Positions 28,318-37,403 of a DNA stretch of 64,000 nt are shown here, one piece after another. Under the pieces are notes generated by a model, which searched no databases, was not told where the DNA came from, and saw nothing but the letters and a program-made list of their open reading frames with translations. Both the position numbers and the translations under genes were made by a program. Each line of letters begins with the position of its first letter. Position 1 is the stretch's first letter. Source of the stretch: Sporosarcina sp. FSL W7-1349 (GTDB taxonomy: Bacteria > Bacillota > Bacilli > Bacillales_A > Planococcaceae); contig NZ_JBBOOK010000001.1 of NCBI RefSeq assembly GCF_038003045.1, positions 496,001 to 560,000 on the forward strand, written 5' to 3'.

Positions 28318-29457
28318 ATGGTAACTTTGGAACAATCTTTGAAAAATGAAAATGCAAGCGTTCTCGATAAAATGGTGGAGCATGAACAGGTTCTGTTCTG
28401 CAACGACAAAGCGACAGGACTACAGGCAATCATCGCGATTCATGATACGACGATGGGACCTGCGCTCGGCGGATGCCGCATGGCGCCGTATAAGACGATG
28501 GATGATGCCTTGAAAGACGTCCTTCGCCTGTCTAAAGGGATGACATATAAATGTGCTGCGGCAGACGTGGACTTCGGCGGCGGTAAATCAGTCATCATCG
28601 GTGACCCGCTAAAAGACAAAACGCCGGAGAAATTCCGAGCATTTGGTCAATTCATTGACTCCTTGAACGGGCGTTTCTATACAGGAACCGATATGGGTAC
28701 GACGCTTGATGATTTTGTGCAGGCGATGAAGGAAACGGATTATATTGCAGGTAAGCCTGTCGAGTTCGGTGGCGGCGGAGACTCTTCTATCCCAACCGCA
28801 CTTGGTGTCGTCTATGGTGTCAAAGCGACGAGCAAAGCGATTTTCGGCGATGACAAACTAGAAGGGAAGACTTTCACAATCCAAGGTCTTGGAAAAGTCG
28901 GTTACAAAGTGGCGGAGCACATTCTGAACGAGGGCGGAAATATCATCGTGACGGATATTAATGAAAAAGCACTCGAAGATATTCAGACACTCGGAGGAAG
29001 CTCCGTGAAAGTTGTTGCAAGCGATGATATCTACAGCCAAGATGCGGACATCTTCATCCCGTGTGCTTTCGGCGGCATCATTAATGACAACACGATCGAT
29101 GTATTGAAAGTGCGGGGTATCTCTGGTTCCGCAAACAACCAATTGGCGGAAAGCCGACATGGTTCGGTACTGCGTGAAAGAGGAATCCTGTATGCGCCGG
29201 ATTATATCGTCAACGGCGGTGGCTTGATTCAAGTGGCGGACGAATTGTATGGAGCGAATCCGGCACGTGTGCTCGCTAAGACAGAAAACATCTATAATTC
29301 TTTGTTGGAAGTGTTCAAACAAGCGGAGCAAGATCAAATCACGACAGCGACAGCGGCGGACCGGATGTGTGAAAAACGGATTGCGGATGCGAAAAACCGC
29401 AATAGCTTCTTCTCCCAGGCGAAACGACCAAAATGGAATTTCAGCCATCAAAAATAA
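28318..29457 (+). CDS. Phenylalanine dehydrogenase-type amino-acid dehydrogenase
   Basis: NAD-dependent Glu/Leu/Phe/Val dehydrogenase superfamily, 379 aa. It oxidatively deaminates an L-amino acid to the 2-oxoacid and ammonia. Catalytic residues by alignment: K78 in [10 protein letters not shown]90 in DFGGGKSV, D125 in TGTDMGT; NAD site GLGKVG (190-195). Several stretches ([21 protein letters not shown], the C-terminal [13 protein letters not shown]) match what I recall of Lysinibacillus sphaericus and Sporosarcina phenylalanine dehydrogenases rather than leucine dehydrogenase, which has AEDVGTT at the catalytic Asp. ATG 28318 follows AAGGAGG. Substrate remains an inference. Confidence 0.85.
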   Translation: MVTLEQSLKNENASVLDKMVEHEQVLFCNDKATGLQAIIAIHDTTMGPALGGCRMAPYKTMDDALKDVLRLSKGMTYKCAAADVDFGGGKSVIIGDPLKDKTPEKFRAFGQFIDSLNGRFYTGTDMGTTLDDFVQAMKETDYIAGKPVEFGGGGDSSIPTALGVVYGVKATSKAIFGDDKLEGKTFTIQGLGKVGYKVAEHILNEGGNIIVTDINEKALEDIQTLGGSSVKVVASDDIYSQDADIFIPCAFGGIINDNTIDVLKVRGISGSANNQLAESRHGSVLRERGILYAPDYIVNGGGLIQVADELYGANPARVLAKTENIYNSLLEVFKQAEQDQITTATAADRMCEKRIADAKNRNSFFSQAKRPKWNFSHQK

Positions 29458-29475
29458 TAATGAGGTGAATTGTTC

Positions 29476-30540
29476 ATGGAGGATCTGTATCCAATCAAAC
29501 AATATGTAGATAAAGAGGGGAAATTCTCGGATGAGTCGATTAAAGACGAGATTACACCCGAACTTGTAAAAGAATTCTATTATCATATGTTGCGGATCCG
29601 GACGTTTGACCGCAAGGCGAAAAGCTTGCAACGTCAAGGAAGACTCGGAACTTACGCATTATTCGAAGGACAGGAAGCGGCGCAAGTGGGAAGCGCCCTT
29701 TCCTTGGAAAAAGATGACTGGGTCTTCCCGACGTACCGGGACCATGGCGCGCTCTTAACATTCGGCGCTAATATGCCGCGTGTTTTCCTCTATTGGAATG
29801 GACGTGTCGAAGGGAATATCCATCCGGATCGCAATATCTTCCCTCCAGCTGTACCGATTGCTACGCAGCTACCGCATGCTGCGGGCGCCGCTTGGGCGGA
29901 AAAACGGAAAGGGACGAAAAATGCGTCCATCGCTTATTTTGGAGACGGAGCAACATCTGAAGGCGATTTCCATGAAGGTATGAACTTTGCAAGCGTATTC
30001 AAATTGCCTGTCGTCTTTTTCAATCAAAACAACGGCTTTGCCATTTCCGTACCAATCGAAAAGCAGATGAACTCGAAGACCGTTGCGCAAAAAAGCGTGG
30101 CGTACGGCATCCCGGGTGTCCGGATTGACGGAAATGATATTTTCGCAGTGTACTTCGAGACGAAAAAGGCATTTGATAGAGCCCGTAACGGAGAAGGGCC
30201 GACATTGATCGAGGCTGTCACGCAACGGTTCGGGGCGCATACGACCGCTGACGATCCGACGAAATACCGTGATCAGGAGAAAGTCGATGCAGAGCGGGAA
30301 AAAGTTGATCCACTTTTGCGTCTGGAACGTTTCATGAAAGAATACGGTTATTGGAATGCGGAATGGGTGGAAGAGACAACAAAGCAAATCGAAGCGGAAA
30401 TCGAGGACGCTATAGTGGAAATGGAGCGTTTCCCTGCGCCGAATGTGGAAGATCTGTTCGATCACGTATTCGAAGAGATGCCTTGGCCGATCAAGGAGCA
30501 AAAAGAAGACTATCTTGAGTCGATAAGGGGTGGTAATTGA
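29476..30540 (+). CDS. 2-oxoacid dehydrogenase E1 component, alpha subunit
   Basis: ThDP-dependent decarboxylase alpha chain, 354 aa. The ThDP/Mg motif GDGATSEGDFHEGMNFA...NN is clear. The phosphorylation-loop equivalents HTTADDPTKYR and the IATQLPHAAGAA stretch resemble branched-chain or broad-range 2-oxoacid E1 alpha more than housekeeping PdhA, which has QYIQAAG there. GAGGTG precedes ATG 29476. It is one of four consecutive genes for a full complex; the preceding dehydrogenase gene would supply the 2-oxoacid. Confidence 0.9.
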   Translation: MEDLYPIKQYVDKEGKFSDESIKDEITPELVKEFYYHMLRIRTFDRKAKSLQRQGRLGTYALFEGQEAAQVGSALSLEKDDWVFPTYRDHGALLTFGANMPRVFLYWNGRVEGNIHPDRNIFPPAVPIATQLPHAAGAAWAEKRKGTKNASIAYFGDGATSEGDFHEGMNFASVFKLPVVFFNQNNGFAISVPIEKQMNSKTVAQKSVAYGIPGVRIDGNDIFAVYFETKKAFDRARNGEGPTLIEAVTQRFGAHTTADDPTKYRDQEKVDAEREKVDPLLRLERFMKEYGYWNAEWVEETTKQIEAEIEDAIVEMERFPAPNVEDLFDHVFEEMPWPIKEQKEDYLESIRGGN

Positions 30541-31562
30541 TGAAAGTCGTAGAAAGAGAAACTGTAGAAACGAACAAACAGACGACACGTTCATTGACGC
30601 TCGTTCAAGCGGTGACAGATGCACTTGGAACGATGCTAGCCGAAGATGACAGAGTCATACTGCTCGGAGAGGATATCGGGAAAAACGGCGGTGTCTTCCG
30701 TGCGACGGAAGGCCTTCAGGCTCAATACGGAGAGGATCGTGTTGTCGACACACCATTGAGTGAGGCGGGCATCATCGGTTCTTCCGTAGGCCTTGCAGTC
30801 AATGGCATGATTCCAATTCCGGAAATTCAATTTCTCGGGTTCATCTACCCGGCGTTTGAACAGATCGCAACCCATGTTACGCGTGTACGGATGCGGACGA
30901 TGAGCAACTACACCGTGCCTATGGTTATCCGTGCCCCGTACGGCGCGGGAGTGCGTGCGCCTGAAATTCACTCGGATAGTGCGGAAGCTTTCTTCACGCA
31001 TATGCCGGGCATCAAAGTCGTTTGTCCTTCCACACCGACTGACGCGAAAGGGTTGCTCATCGCGGCGATCAAAGATCCGGATCCGGTCCTGTTCATGGAA
31101 CCTATGCGCTTATACCGCGCATTCCGTGAGGATGTGCCAGAAGGCGTCTACGAAGTGGAAATCGGCAAAGGGAAAAAGGTGGCGGAAGGTGACGACGTAA
31201 CAGTCATCGCTTGGGGAGCCATGGTTCCTGTCGCGAGAGATGCGGCCGAGAAAGCGAAAGCAAAAGGAATAACTTGTGATGTCATCGATATGCGTACTTT
31301 ATTCCCATTGGATAAAGACATCATCGCAGAGTCCGTCCAAAAGACGGGACGTGTGGTCGTCGTACATGAAGCGCATGAGACAAGCGGGGTGGGAAATGAC
31401 ATCATCTCCCTTATCAATAAAACTTCATTCTTATATATGAAAGCGCCAGTTGAGAAAGTGACCGGCTTCGATGTTCCGGTGCCGTTCTTCGCACTAGAGG
31501 ACCACTTCTTGCCGACTCCGAAGCGAGTGGAAGAAGCTATTGAAAAAGTATATAGATTCTGA
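30540..31562 (+). CDS. 2-oxoacid dehydrogenase E1 component, beta subunit
   Basis: Beta chain of the E1 heterotetramer, 340 aa. Family motifs: LGEDIGKNGGVFRAT, DTPLSEAGIIGSSVGLA, IPEIQFLGFIYPAFEQI, RAPYGAG and HEAHETSGVG. It overlaps the alpha stop by one base (TGATG) with AAGGGGTGG upstream, so the subunits are translated together. Substrate specificity is not readable from these motifs alone. Confidence 0.92.
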   Translation: MKVVERETVETNKQTTRSLTLVQAVTDALGTMLAEDDRVILLGEDIGKNGGVFRATEGLQAQYGEDRVVDTPLSEAGIIGSSVGLAVNGMIPIPEIQFLGFIYPAFEQIATHVTRVRMRTMSNYTVPMVIRAPYGAGVRAPEIHSDSAEAFFTHMPGIKVVCPSTPTDAKGLLIAAIKDPDPVLFMEPMRLYRAFREDVPEGVYEVEIGKGKKVAEGDDVTVIAWGAMVPVARDAAEKAKAKGITCDVIDMRTLFPLDKDIIAESVQKTGRVVVVHEAHETSGVGNDIISLINKTSFLYMKAPVEKVTGFDVPVPFFALEDHFLPTPKRVEEAIEKVYRF

Positions 31563-31575
31563 GGGGGGCTCTCCA

Positions 31576-32838
31576 TTGTTAGAGGTTAAGCTGCATGACA
31601 TAGGGGAAGGGATGACGGAAGCCGAGGTTCTTCACTATTTTGTGAAGCCCGGCGACTCCGTTGTCGCAGACCAGGCGCTCGTAGAAGTGCAAACAGATAA
31701 AATGGTGGCGGAATTACCGTCGCCTGCAACCGGAACTGTAAAAGAGCTGCTGATTAAAACGGGGACGACGGTTCAAGTCGGTACGACCATTCTCTTGATC
31801 GAAGCGGAAGGAGCTGTCAACGTCCCTGCGCAGACCGAGGGGCCTGTAGCCGAAGCGGCGGTAACGGTTGAAGAGAAGACGGAAGAAGCTCCAATCGCAA
31901 CAGCGACCAAGCCAAAAGGGCCTCTTCGCATCCTCGCCGCTCCTTACACACGGAAAATTGCAAGAGAAAACGATGTCGACATCGAACAGGTCACGGGAAC
32001 GGGACCTGCCGGACGCGTAACAGTCGAAGACGTCTATCGATTCATGGAAGGCGGTCAAACTCCAGCTGTCGAGTCAACGCCGATACCGGCCGCCCAGCCG
32101 GCTGCCGCTGCTACTGCAGAAGCAACAGTGGAAACTCCGAAAGTGCCTGCGGATGTCATTCCGTTCAAAGGAATCCGCAAACAGATCGCGAAGAAAATGT
32201 CGCACTCGCTTACAACGATTCCACATGTGACTCATTTCGAGGAAATCGACATGACGAACTTAATGGCCCTTCGCAAAGAATTGAAAGAAGAGGGCATTTC
32301 TATCTCGGCAGTCGCATTCTTCATCAAAGCACTCGTCGTGGCGCTGAAAGATTTCCCGGTCTTCAATGCAAAATTGGATGAGGAAAATGAAGTCATTCTT
32401 CTTGAAAAAGAATATCATGTCGGGCTTGCGGTTGATTCGACACTCGGTCTCATTGTCCCTGTCTTAAAAAATGCTCATCAAAAAACGCTGCTTCAAATTC
32501 ATAGTGAAATGAAAGAGTTGAATGAAAAAGCACGGCAAGGGACATTGTCCGGTAATGAGATGCGCGGCGGCACAATTACAATCAGCAATGTTGGACCGCT
32601 TGGAAGCATCGCGGCAACTCCGATCATCAATCATCCGGAGACAGCGATCATCGCTTTCCATAAGACGAAGAAATGCGCCGTCGTAACAGATGACGATGAA
32701 ATCATCATCCGCTCGATGATGAACATTTCCATGTCATTCGACCACCGTGTGGCGGATGGCGCGACAGCCGTAGCATTCACAAACCGTTTTGCGGAGCTCA
32801 TCGAGAACCCGAAGAAGTTATGGCTGGAGTTGATGTAA
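31576..32838 (+). CDS. 2-oxoacid dehydrogenase E2, dihydrolipoyl acyltransferase
   Basis: Core acyltransferase, 420 aa. One lipoyl domain (lipoyl-lysine K42 in VQTDKMVAEL), an Ala/Pro/Glu-rich linker, a peripheral subunit-binding domain (PYTRKIARENDVDIEQV, then GTGPAGRVTVEDV), a second flexible linker and the catalytic domain ending in SFDHRVADGA with H390 and D394. TTG 31576 has GAGGGGGG upstream and gives MLEVKLHDIGEGM, the usual E2 start. A single lipoyl domain is common in branched-chain type complexes. Confidence 0.93.
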   Translation: MLEVKLHDIGEGMTEAEVLHYFVKPGDSVVADQALVEVQTDKMVAELPSPATGTVKELLIKTGTTVQVGTTILLIEAEGAVNVPAQTEGPVAEAAVTVEEKTEEAPIATATKPKGPLRILAAPYTRKIARENDVDIEQVTGTGPAGRVTVEDVYRFMEGGQTPAVESTPIPAAQPAAAATAEATVETPKVPADVIPFKGIRKQIAKKMSHSLTTIPHVTHFEEIDMTNLMALRKELKEEGISISAVAFFIKALVVALKDFPVFNAKLDEENEVILLEKEYHVGLAVDSTLGLIVPVLKNAHQKTLLQIHSEMKELNEKARQGTLSGNEMRGGTITISNVGPLGSIAATPIINHPETAIIAFHKTKKCAVVTDDDEIIIRSMMNISMSFDHRVADGATAVAFTNRFAELIENPKKLWLELM

Positions 32839-34254
32839 TTGGTAGTTGGTGAATTGATTCAAGAGAAGGAGCTAGTTATTATCGGCGGGGGGCCTGGAGG
32901 CTATACAGCAGCAATCCGGGCCGCCCAGCTCGGATTGAAAGTGACTCTGATCGAAAAAGATCAATTAGGCGGAGTCTGTTTGAACAAAGGCTGTATCCCG
33001 TCCAAGGTATATACGCATGCGGCACAAGAGATGGATAACTTCCCGCATTTAAATGACTTAGGAATCGAAGTTACAAAACCAACTATTCAAATAGATAAAT
33101 TAGTAGAATATAAAAATCGAATTACCGACCAGCTGAAAAAAGGCGTGGCGGCTCTTTGCAAGGCGAATAAAATCGAAGTGATCGAAGGGGAGGCGACATT
33201 CCTATCCCAAGATCGGATTGGCGTGGAAGCGGGACATGACTTCCAGACATTCCGTTTCGAAAAAGCGATCATCGCCGCGGGAGGGAAAACGGTAGCTCCT
33301 GAAGGCATCTCGTCAAGCGATCGGATATTCATTTCCCATGACATTTTTTCGCTTTCAGAAGTTCCGGAACACTTGATCATCCAGGGGGGAGACGTCATCG
33401 CCCTTGAGATGGCTACGACGTTCCATGCTTTCGGCTCTCAAGTGACGGTTCTTGTGGAAGAAGGGGAAGACTTCCCATTCGACGCAGCAGTCACGAAAGA
33501 GCTGCGCCGTATTTTCAAAAAGAAGAAAATCACCCTTCAGGCGGATTGTAAGGTGATCCAAGCAACGTCCTCCGGCAATGGCGTCACTGTCACTTTCCAA
33601 GACAAAAACGGGGAAGCGATCATGGAAGGAAGCCATTTCTACACAACGGGCAACATTGCAGTAGACGCGGCAGGTCTTGGTATCGATCGCCTCGGCATGG
33701 AGATGACAGCGGAAGATCGGGTGAAAATCGATTCGGAAATGAAGACGAACATTCCAAATATCTATGCGATTGGTGATTTGACGCCGGGACCTGTTCTTGC
33801 TGTGAAAGCGATAAAGCAAGGAAAAGTGGCGGCGGAAATTCTAGCCGGTGGGACGAGCGAGGCAGATTTGACATTGTTGCCAACAATCGCTCATACATTG
33901 CCTCCTATCGCTGCGGTCGGGTTGACCGAAGCGGCGGCACAAGAACTTGGCTATCATTTCACAACGAGCCAATTCCCGCTGGCGAGCAATGGTTATGCCT
34001 CCATCCTAGGCAGAAAAGATGGCTTCGTGAAAATCATCGCGGAAGAAGAGAGCGATCTGATCCTGGGTGTCCATATGATTGGAGCGGGTGCAATCGAACT
34101 GTCCGGCATGATGACAACCGGTTTGGAAATGGTCGCGCGTGCAGAAGATTTCACTTTTCCGAATTATGCGCATCCAAGTGTCAACGAATCCATACTAGAA
34201 GCGGTGGAAGGCCTGATCGGACAAGCGATCCATATGGCTCCTCCAAGAAAGTAA
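32839..34254 (+). CDS. Dihydrolipoamide dehydrogenase E3 with altered NAD motif
   Basis: Flavoprotein disulfide reductase, 471 aa, that reoxidises E2 dihydrolipoamide. FAD site IIGGGPGGYTAAI; redox disulfide C47/C52 in GGVCLNKGCIPSK; C-terminal AHPSVNESILEA supplies the His-Glu pair. Unusually, the NAD-binding loop, normally GGGYIG or similar, reads GGDVIA (residues 183-188), losing the second and third glycines of GxGxxG. TTG 32839 follows the E2 stop directly. It ends the operon before a terminator. Altered cofactor use or reliance on another E3 is possible. Confidence 0.9.
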   Translation: MVVGELIQEKELVIIGGGPGGYTAAIRAAQLGLKVTLIEKDQLGGVCLNKGCIPSKVYTHAAQEMDNFPHLNDLGIEVTKPTIQIDKLVEYKNRITDQLKKGVAALCKANKIEVIEGEATFLSQDRIGVEAGHDFQTFRFEKAIIAAGGKTVAPEGISSSDRIFISHDIFSLSEVPEHLIIQGGDVIALEMATTFHAFGSQVTVLVEEGEDFPFDAAVTKELRRIFKKKKITLQADCKVIQATSSGNGVTVTFQDKNGEAIMEGSHFYTTGNIAVDAAGLGIDRLGMEMTAEDRVKIDSEMKTNIPNIYAIGDLTPGPVLAVKAIKQGKVAAEILAGGTSEADLTLLPTIAHTLPPIAAVGLTEAAAQELGYHFTTSQFPLASNGYASILGRKDGFVKIIAEEESDLILGVHMIGAGAIELSGMMTTGLEMVARAEDFTFPNYAHPSVNESILEAVEGLIGQAIHMAPPRK

Positions 34255-34266
34255 ATGGTATTATAG

Positions 34267-34297
34267 CTCCGGGCTTTACGAGGCCCGGAACTTTTTG
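34267..34297 (+). terminator. Terminator after the E3 gene
   Basis: TCCGGGC (34268-34274) pairs with GCCCGGA (34283-34289), followed by ACTTTTT. It ends the transporter-dehydrogenase-complex operon. Confidence 0.85.
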
Positions 34298-34327
34298 TAA
34301 TTAACAAGTCAGAAGATTTAAATTTGA

Positions 34328-34356
34328 TTGACGCGGAGGCTTGTACACGGTACGAT
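34328..34356 (+). promoter_or_regulatory. Promoter of the substrate-binding lipoprotein gene
   Basis: TTGACG (34328-34333) and TACGAT (34351-34356) are 17 bp apart, so the gene has its own transcription unit. Confidence 0.65.
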
Positions 34357-34404
34357 AAAAATGGTTGATAGCCATATATGAATAGTTTCAAAGGGGGAAT
34401 TGAG

Positions 34405-35445
34405 ATGAAAAACAAATTACTATTCGTATTGCTCACCATTTTCAGTGCAGTATTCCTTCTCGCAGCATGTGGCGGCGGGGAAGAGAATGGGGCAACAAAC
34501 GAACCGGAAGAAAAAGAACAGGCTGAAACGCCAAGCTCATCCGAGGGAGAAGCCGAAACCGATACGAAGACATATAAGATCGGCGCTACCCAAATTGTTG
34601 AGCACCCATCATTGAATGCCGCCTTTGAAGGCTTCCAAAAAGCATTGGAAGATGCAGGGCTGGACGTCGAGTATGACATCCAAAATGCGCAAAATGACCA
34701 GAGTGCCAATACGACAATCGCAACAAATCTAGGAAGTTCGGATGTCGATTTGATTTTCGCAAATTCGACTCCAAGTGCCCAGGCAGTAGCAGCTGTCACT
34801 CAGGAGATTCCTATTCTCTTCACATCGGTGACGGATCCGGTGGGAGCAGAGTTGATCGATTCCGTTGAAAGTCCGGGTGGGAACTTGACAGGTACAATCG
34901 ACCTTCATCCAGACGTGATTCCGAACACGCTTACTTTCCTTAAAGAGGAATTGGATGCAAAGAGCGTAGGAGTTGTATTTAACTCTGGAGAACAGAACGC
35001 CCGTGCACAAATTGACAAAGTACGGGAAGTGGCGAAGGAACTCGATTTGAATATCGTAGAAGCAACTATTGCAACGTCCGCTGATGTGAAGCAAGCGACT
35101 GAATCATTGATTGGAAAAGTTGATTCGCTTTATATCATTAAAGACAATACGGTAGTATCGGCTTTGGAATCAGTCATTTCCGTAGCCATGGAAAATAAAT
35201 TACCGATGATGGTTGGAGAATTGGATTCAGTCAAACGCGGCGGACTCGCCGCTTACGGATTCAATTATTTCGATATCGGTTATGAAACAGGAGAAATGGC
35301 GGTTAAAATCCTGAAAGGGGAAGCAACGTCGGCCGAAATGCCTGCGCAATACCCGAAAAATTTAAAATTCGTTGTGAATGCGGATAATGCGGCCCAAATC
35401 GGCCTTGAAATTAAGGACGAATGGAATGCGGAGTTAAGCGAATAA
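34405..35445 (+). CDS. TrpX-like ABC transporter substrate-binding lipoprotein
   Basis: A 346-aa lipoprotein of the ABC_sub_bind family (COG2984), which includes TrpX-type tryptophan/tyrosine receptors. Signal peptide with lipobox LLAAC near residue 20, an acidic Glu/Thr-rich linker, then two lobes with IVEHPSLNAAFEGF, NAQNDQSANTT, TSVTDPVGAEL and LAAYGFNYFDIGYETG. AAAGGGGG precedes ATG 34405. The permease and ATPase usually found beside it are absent, so it must use partners encoded elsewhere or act as a sensor or scavenger. Its neighbours suggest an aromatic amino-acid ligand; this is inference. Confidence 0.88.
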   Translation: MKNKLLFVLLTIFSAVFLLAACGGGEENGATNEPEEKEQAETPSSSEGEAETDTKTYKIGATQIVEHPSLNAAFEGFQKALEDAGLDVEYDIQNAQNDQSANTTIATNLGSSDVDLIFANSTPSAQAVAAVTQEIPILFTSVTDPVGAELIDSVESPGGNLTGTIDLHPDVIPNTLTFLKEELDAKSVGVVFNSGEQNARAQIDKVREVAKELDLNIVEATIATSADVKQATESLIGKVDSLYIIKDNTVVSALESVISVAMENKLPMMVGELDSVKRGGLAAYGFNYFDIGYETGEMAVKILKGEATSAEMPAQYPKNLKFVVNADNAAQIGLEIKDEWNAELSE

Positions 35446-35452
35446 TAGTATG

Positions 35453-35513
35453 AAAAGGTCCCTGACTTGGCGCAATACGTATTGCGCGGAGTACAGGGAC
35501 CTTTCGCTTTTGA
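35453..35513. terminator. Long bidirectional terminator hairpin
   Basis: AAAGGTCCCTG pairs with CAGGGACCTTT, with an inner perfect helix GCGCAATACGTATTGCGC. The flanks are T-rich on both strands, between the convergent lipoprotein gene and yqfQ. Confidence 0.85.
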
Positions 35514-35534
35514 CCAGGCAGTTTGCGCCTCCGG

Positions 35535-35990
35535 TCATCTTGGCGGTTGGAAGATACGGGGAACGGAGCTGCCGGGCACCGGATTCGGAGCCGCCGCAGA
35601 TGCGGAAGCCGCCGCTGCACGGCCAGCCGTTTCAGCCGCTGCGCCGCCTGTGGAAGGCAAAGATTGAAAGCCTTTATAAAGCCTCCACATTGCAGGCAAA
35701 TTTTGAAACATTGGTGCAAATTGTTGGACGAGCGGGGCAAACTGTTGGGCAGTATTCAAAAATCGGTTTGCCGTTTGCATATAAGCCTCCATTTTGGAGG
35801 GAGATTGCATCCCACCTCCAGCTGGCGGAGCACCAAATTGGCCGCCCATCGGGGAAGGACCGCCCGGAAATGGAGCTTTTGGCATTGGTGGCCTACCCAT
35901 TTGCGGAGGTGTCCCGAAGCCCTGTTGTCTCATGTGGAACGGTGCTGCCTGCTGACGGGCAAACGGATAGAAGGATTGGTATCTCATCAT
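35535..35990 (-). CDS. yqfQ: YqfQ-family protein
   Basis: A 151-aa protein of the YqfQ/VrrA family. The N-terminal half is Pro/Gly/Met/Gln-rich low complexity (PPQMGRPPMPKAPFPGG). The middle has the family helix MQTANRFLNTAQQFAPLVQQFAPMFQNLPAMWRLY (residues about 68-102), and the tail is Ala/Pro-rich. Function is not known. AAAGGGG sits just before two adjacent ATG codons (35990 and 35987); the second has better spacing. It is divergent from cshB, as expected from the B. subtilis neighbourhood. Confidence 0.85.
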   Translation of the reverse strand: MMRYQSFYPFARQQAAPFHMRQQGFGTPPQMGRPPMPKAPFPGGPSPMGGQFGAPPAGGGMQSPSKMEAYMQTANRFLNTAQQFAPLVQQFAPMFQNLPAMWRLYKGFQSLPSTGGAAAETAGRAAAASASAAAPNPVPGSSVPRIFQPPR

Positions 35991-36098
35991 GAACCCCTTT
36001 CTAATAGTAGAAATTAATCGCGCATTGTATACTATGCGTAAATCACATACGATGGCACGGAATTCGTGCTACAATAGGTGTAGGTTAGGAGGCAGGAC

Positions 36099-37403
36099 AT
36101 GTCCAAGTTTACAGATTATCAATTCAAACCATTTATCAGGGAAGCCATCGCGAAACTCGGTTTCGACCATCCAACGCCGATCCAAAAAGAGATGATCCCG
36201 TTAATTTTGAAAGGCACAAGCGCCATCGGACAAGCACACACGGGAACAGGGAAGTCGCATAGTTTCCTTATCCCCGTGTTGCAACGGATCGATGCGGATT
36301 CCGAGGAGGTGCAAGCGGTCATTACGGCACCCACGCGCGAGCTGGCATCGCAATTATACGATGAGCTGTTGAAGATGACGGAAGGCACAGAGGTCCGGGC
36401 ATCGTTACTGATCGGCGGCACGGATAAGCAACGGTCTATCGGGAAGTTGAAATCAAATCCGCAAATCGTTGTCGGCACGCCAGGACGGATCCGGGATATG
36501 GCCGAGAACGGGGCGCTCGCCATCCACACGGCCTCCATCTTGGTCATTGACGAAGCGGATCTTGCTTTCGATATGGGATTTATCGAGGATATTGACCAGT
36601 TTGCATCTAAAATGCAGGCCGATTTGGAAATGTACGTCTTCTCGGCAACGATTCCGGAAAAGCTGAAACCGTTTTTGATGAAATATATGGAATCTCCGGT
36701 CCATGTGAAGATAGGGGAACGTAAGCCTTTGACGGAGGGAATGCGTTATTCTCTCGTACCGGTCCGAAGTCTCGGCAAACGGAAGAAATTGCTAGAAGTG
36801 ATGGAGGCCATCAACCCTTATTTGGCCATCATCTTCGCAAACACACGTCAGAATGCTGACGAACTTGCTGATTATCTTGCGGAACATGGCGTGAAAGCCG
36901 GCCGGATTCATGGGGATTTGACGCCGCGTGAACGGACGCGCATGATGAAACAAGTCCGCGATTTGGAATTCCAGTATATTGTCGCGACCGATCTTGCGGC
37001 TCGTGGCATCGATATTCCGGGTGTCAGCCATGTCATCAATTTCGAGTTGCCGGATGACCTTGAGTTTTTCATTCACCGGGTAGGGCGTACAGCCCGCGCA
37101 GGCAATGAAGGAACAGCGATCACCCTATACGAACCATCGGAAGACGATAAAGTCGTCCGCATCGAAAAAATGGGCATTCCGTTCATCCATGAAGATGTGA
37201 AAAATGGAGAATGGATCGTGGTCAAGGAACGGCATGCGCGGAAGAAGAGAGTAAAACAAGAGGATGAGTTGGACCGGAAAGCGGCTGCTCTCGTGAAAAA
37301 ACCGGCAAAAGTCAAGCCGGGCTATAAAAAGAAAATGACCCAACAGATGGAACAAATCAAAAAGAGGGAAAGGAGATTGGCTAGAAAAAATGGCAAACGA
37401 TAA
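36099..37403 (+). CDS. cshB: DEAD-box RNA helicase CshB
   Basis: Cold-shock and ribosome-assembly RNA helicase, 434 aa. The Q motif ([12 protein letters not shown]), motif I AHTGTGKS, motif Ia PTRELASQL, motif II DEAD, motif III SAT and motif [12 protein letters not shown] are all present. The C-terminal tail is very basic ([20 protein letters not shown]), fitting RNA binding. AGGAGG precedes ATG 36099; the upstream region has an extended -10, TGCTACAAT (36067-36075). It overlaps nfo by 14 bp. Confidence 0.95.
   Translation: MSKFTDYQFKPFIREAIAKLGFDHPTPIQKEMIPLILKGTSAIGQAHTGTGKSHSFLIPVLQRIDADSEEVQAVITAPTRELASQLYDELLKMTEGTEVRASLLIGGTDKQRSIGKLKSNPQIVVGTPGRIRDMAENGALAIHTASILVIDEADLAFDMGFIEDIDQFASKMQADLEMYVFSATIPEKLKPFLMKYMESPVHVKIGERKPLTEGMRYSLVPVRSLGKRKKLLEVMEAINPYLAIIFANTRQNADELADYLAEHGVKAGRIHGDLTPRERTRMMKQVRDLEFQYIVATDLAARGIDIPGVSHVINFELPDDLEFFIHRVGRTARAGNEGTAITLYEPSEDDKVVRIEKMGIPFIHEDVKNGEWIVVKERHARKKRVKQEDELDRKAAALVKKPAKVKPGYKKKMTQQMEQIKKRERRLARKNGKR

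Noticed and set aside
28318..29457. Leucine dehydrogenase (bcd) for the amino-acid dehydrogenase
   Set aside because: The motifs at the catalytic Asp and the C terminus fit phenylalanine dehydrogenase better; ptb and buk are not adjacent.
28858..29637. 259-aa minus-strand frame over the amino-acid dehydrogenase and E1 alpha
   Set aside because: It spans the boundary of two well-supported genes and has no motif or ribosome site.
29869..30624. 251-aa minus-strand frame opposite E1 alpha
   Set aside because: Antisense of a conserved ThDP enzyme; unusual composition and no start signal.
29476..34254. Housekeeping pyruvate dehydrogenase operon
   Set aside because: E1 alpha differs from PdhA at several conserved stretches, E2 has one lipoyl domain, and the operon begins with transporter and amino-acid dehydrogenase genes and has a cre site.
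34405..35445. First gene of a complete ABC importer
   Set aside because: No permease or ATPase gene follows; the next gene is convergent yqfQ.
35450..36017. Overlapping plus-strand frames of 180 and 164 aa opposite yqfQ
   Set aside because: They come from the G/C-rich low-complexity codons of yqfQ and include the terminator hairpin.
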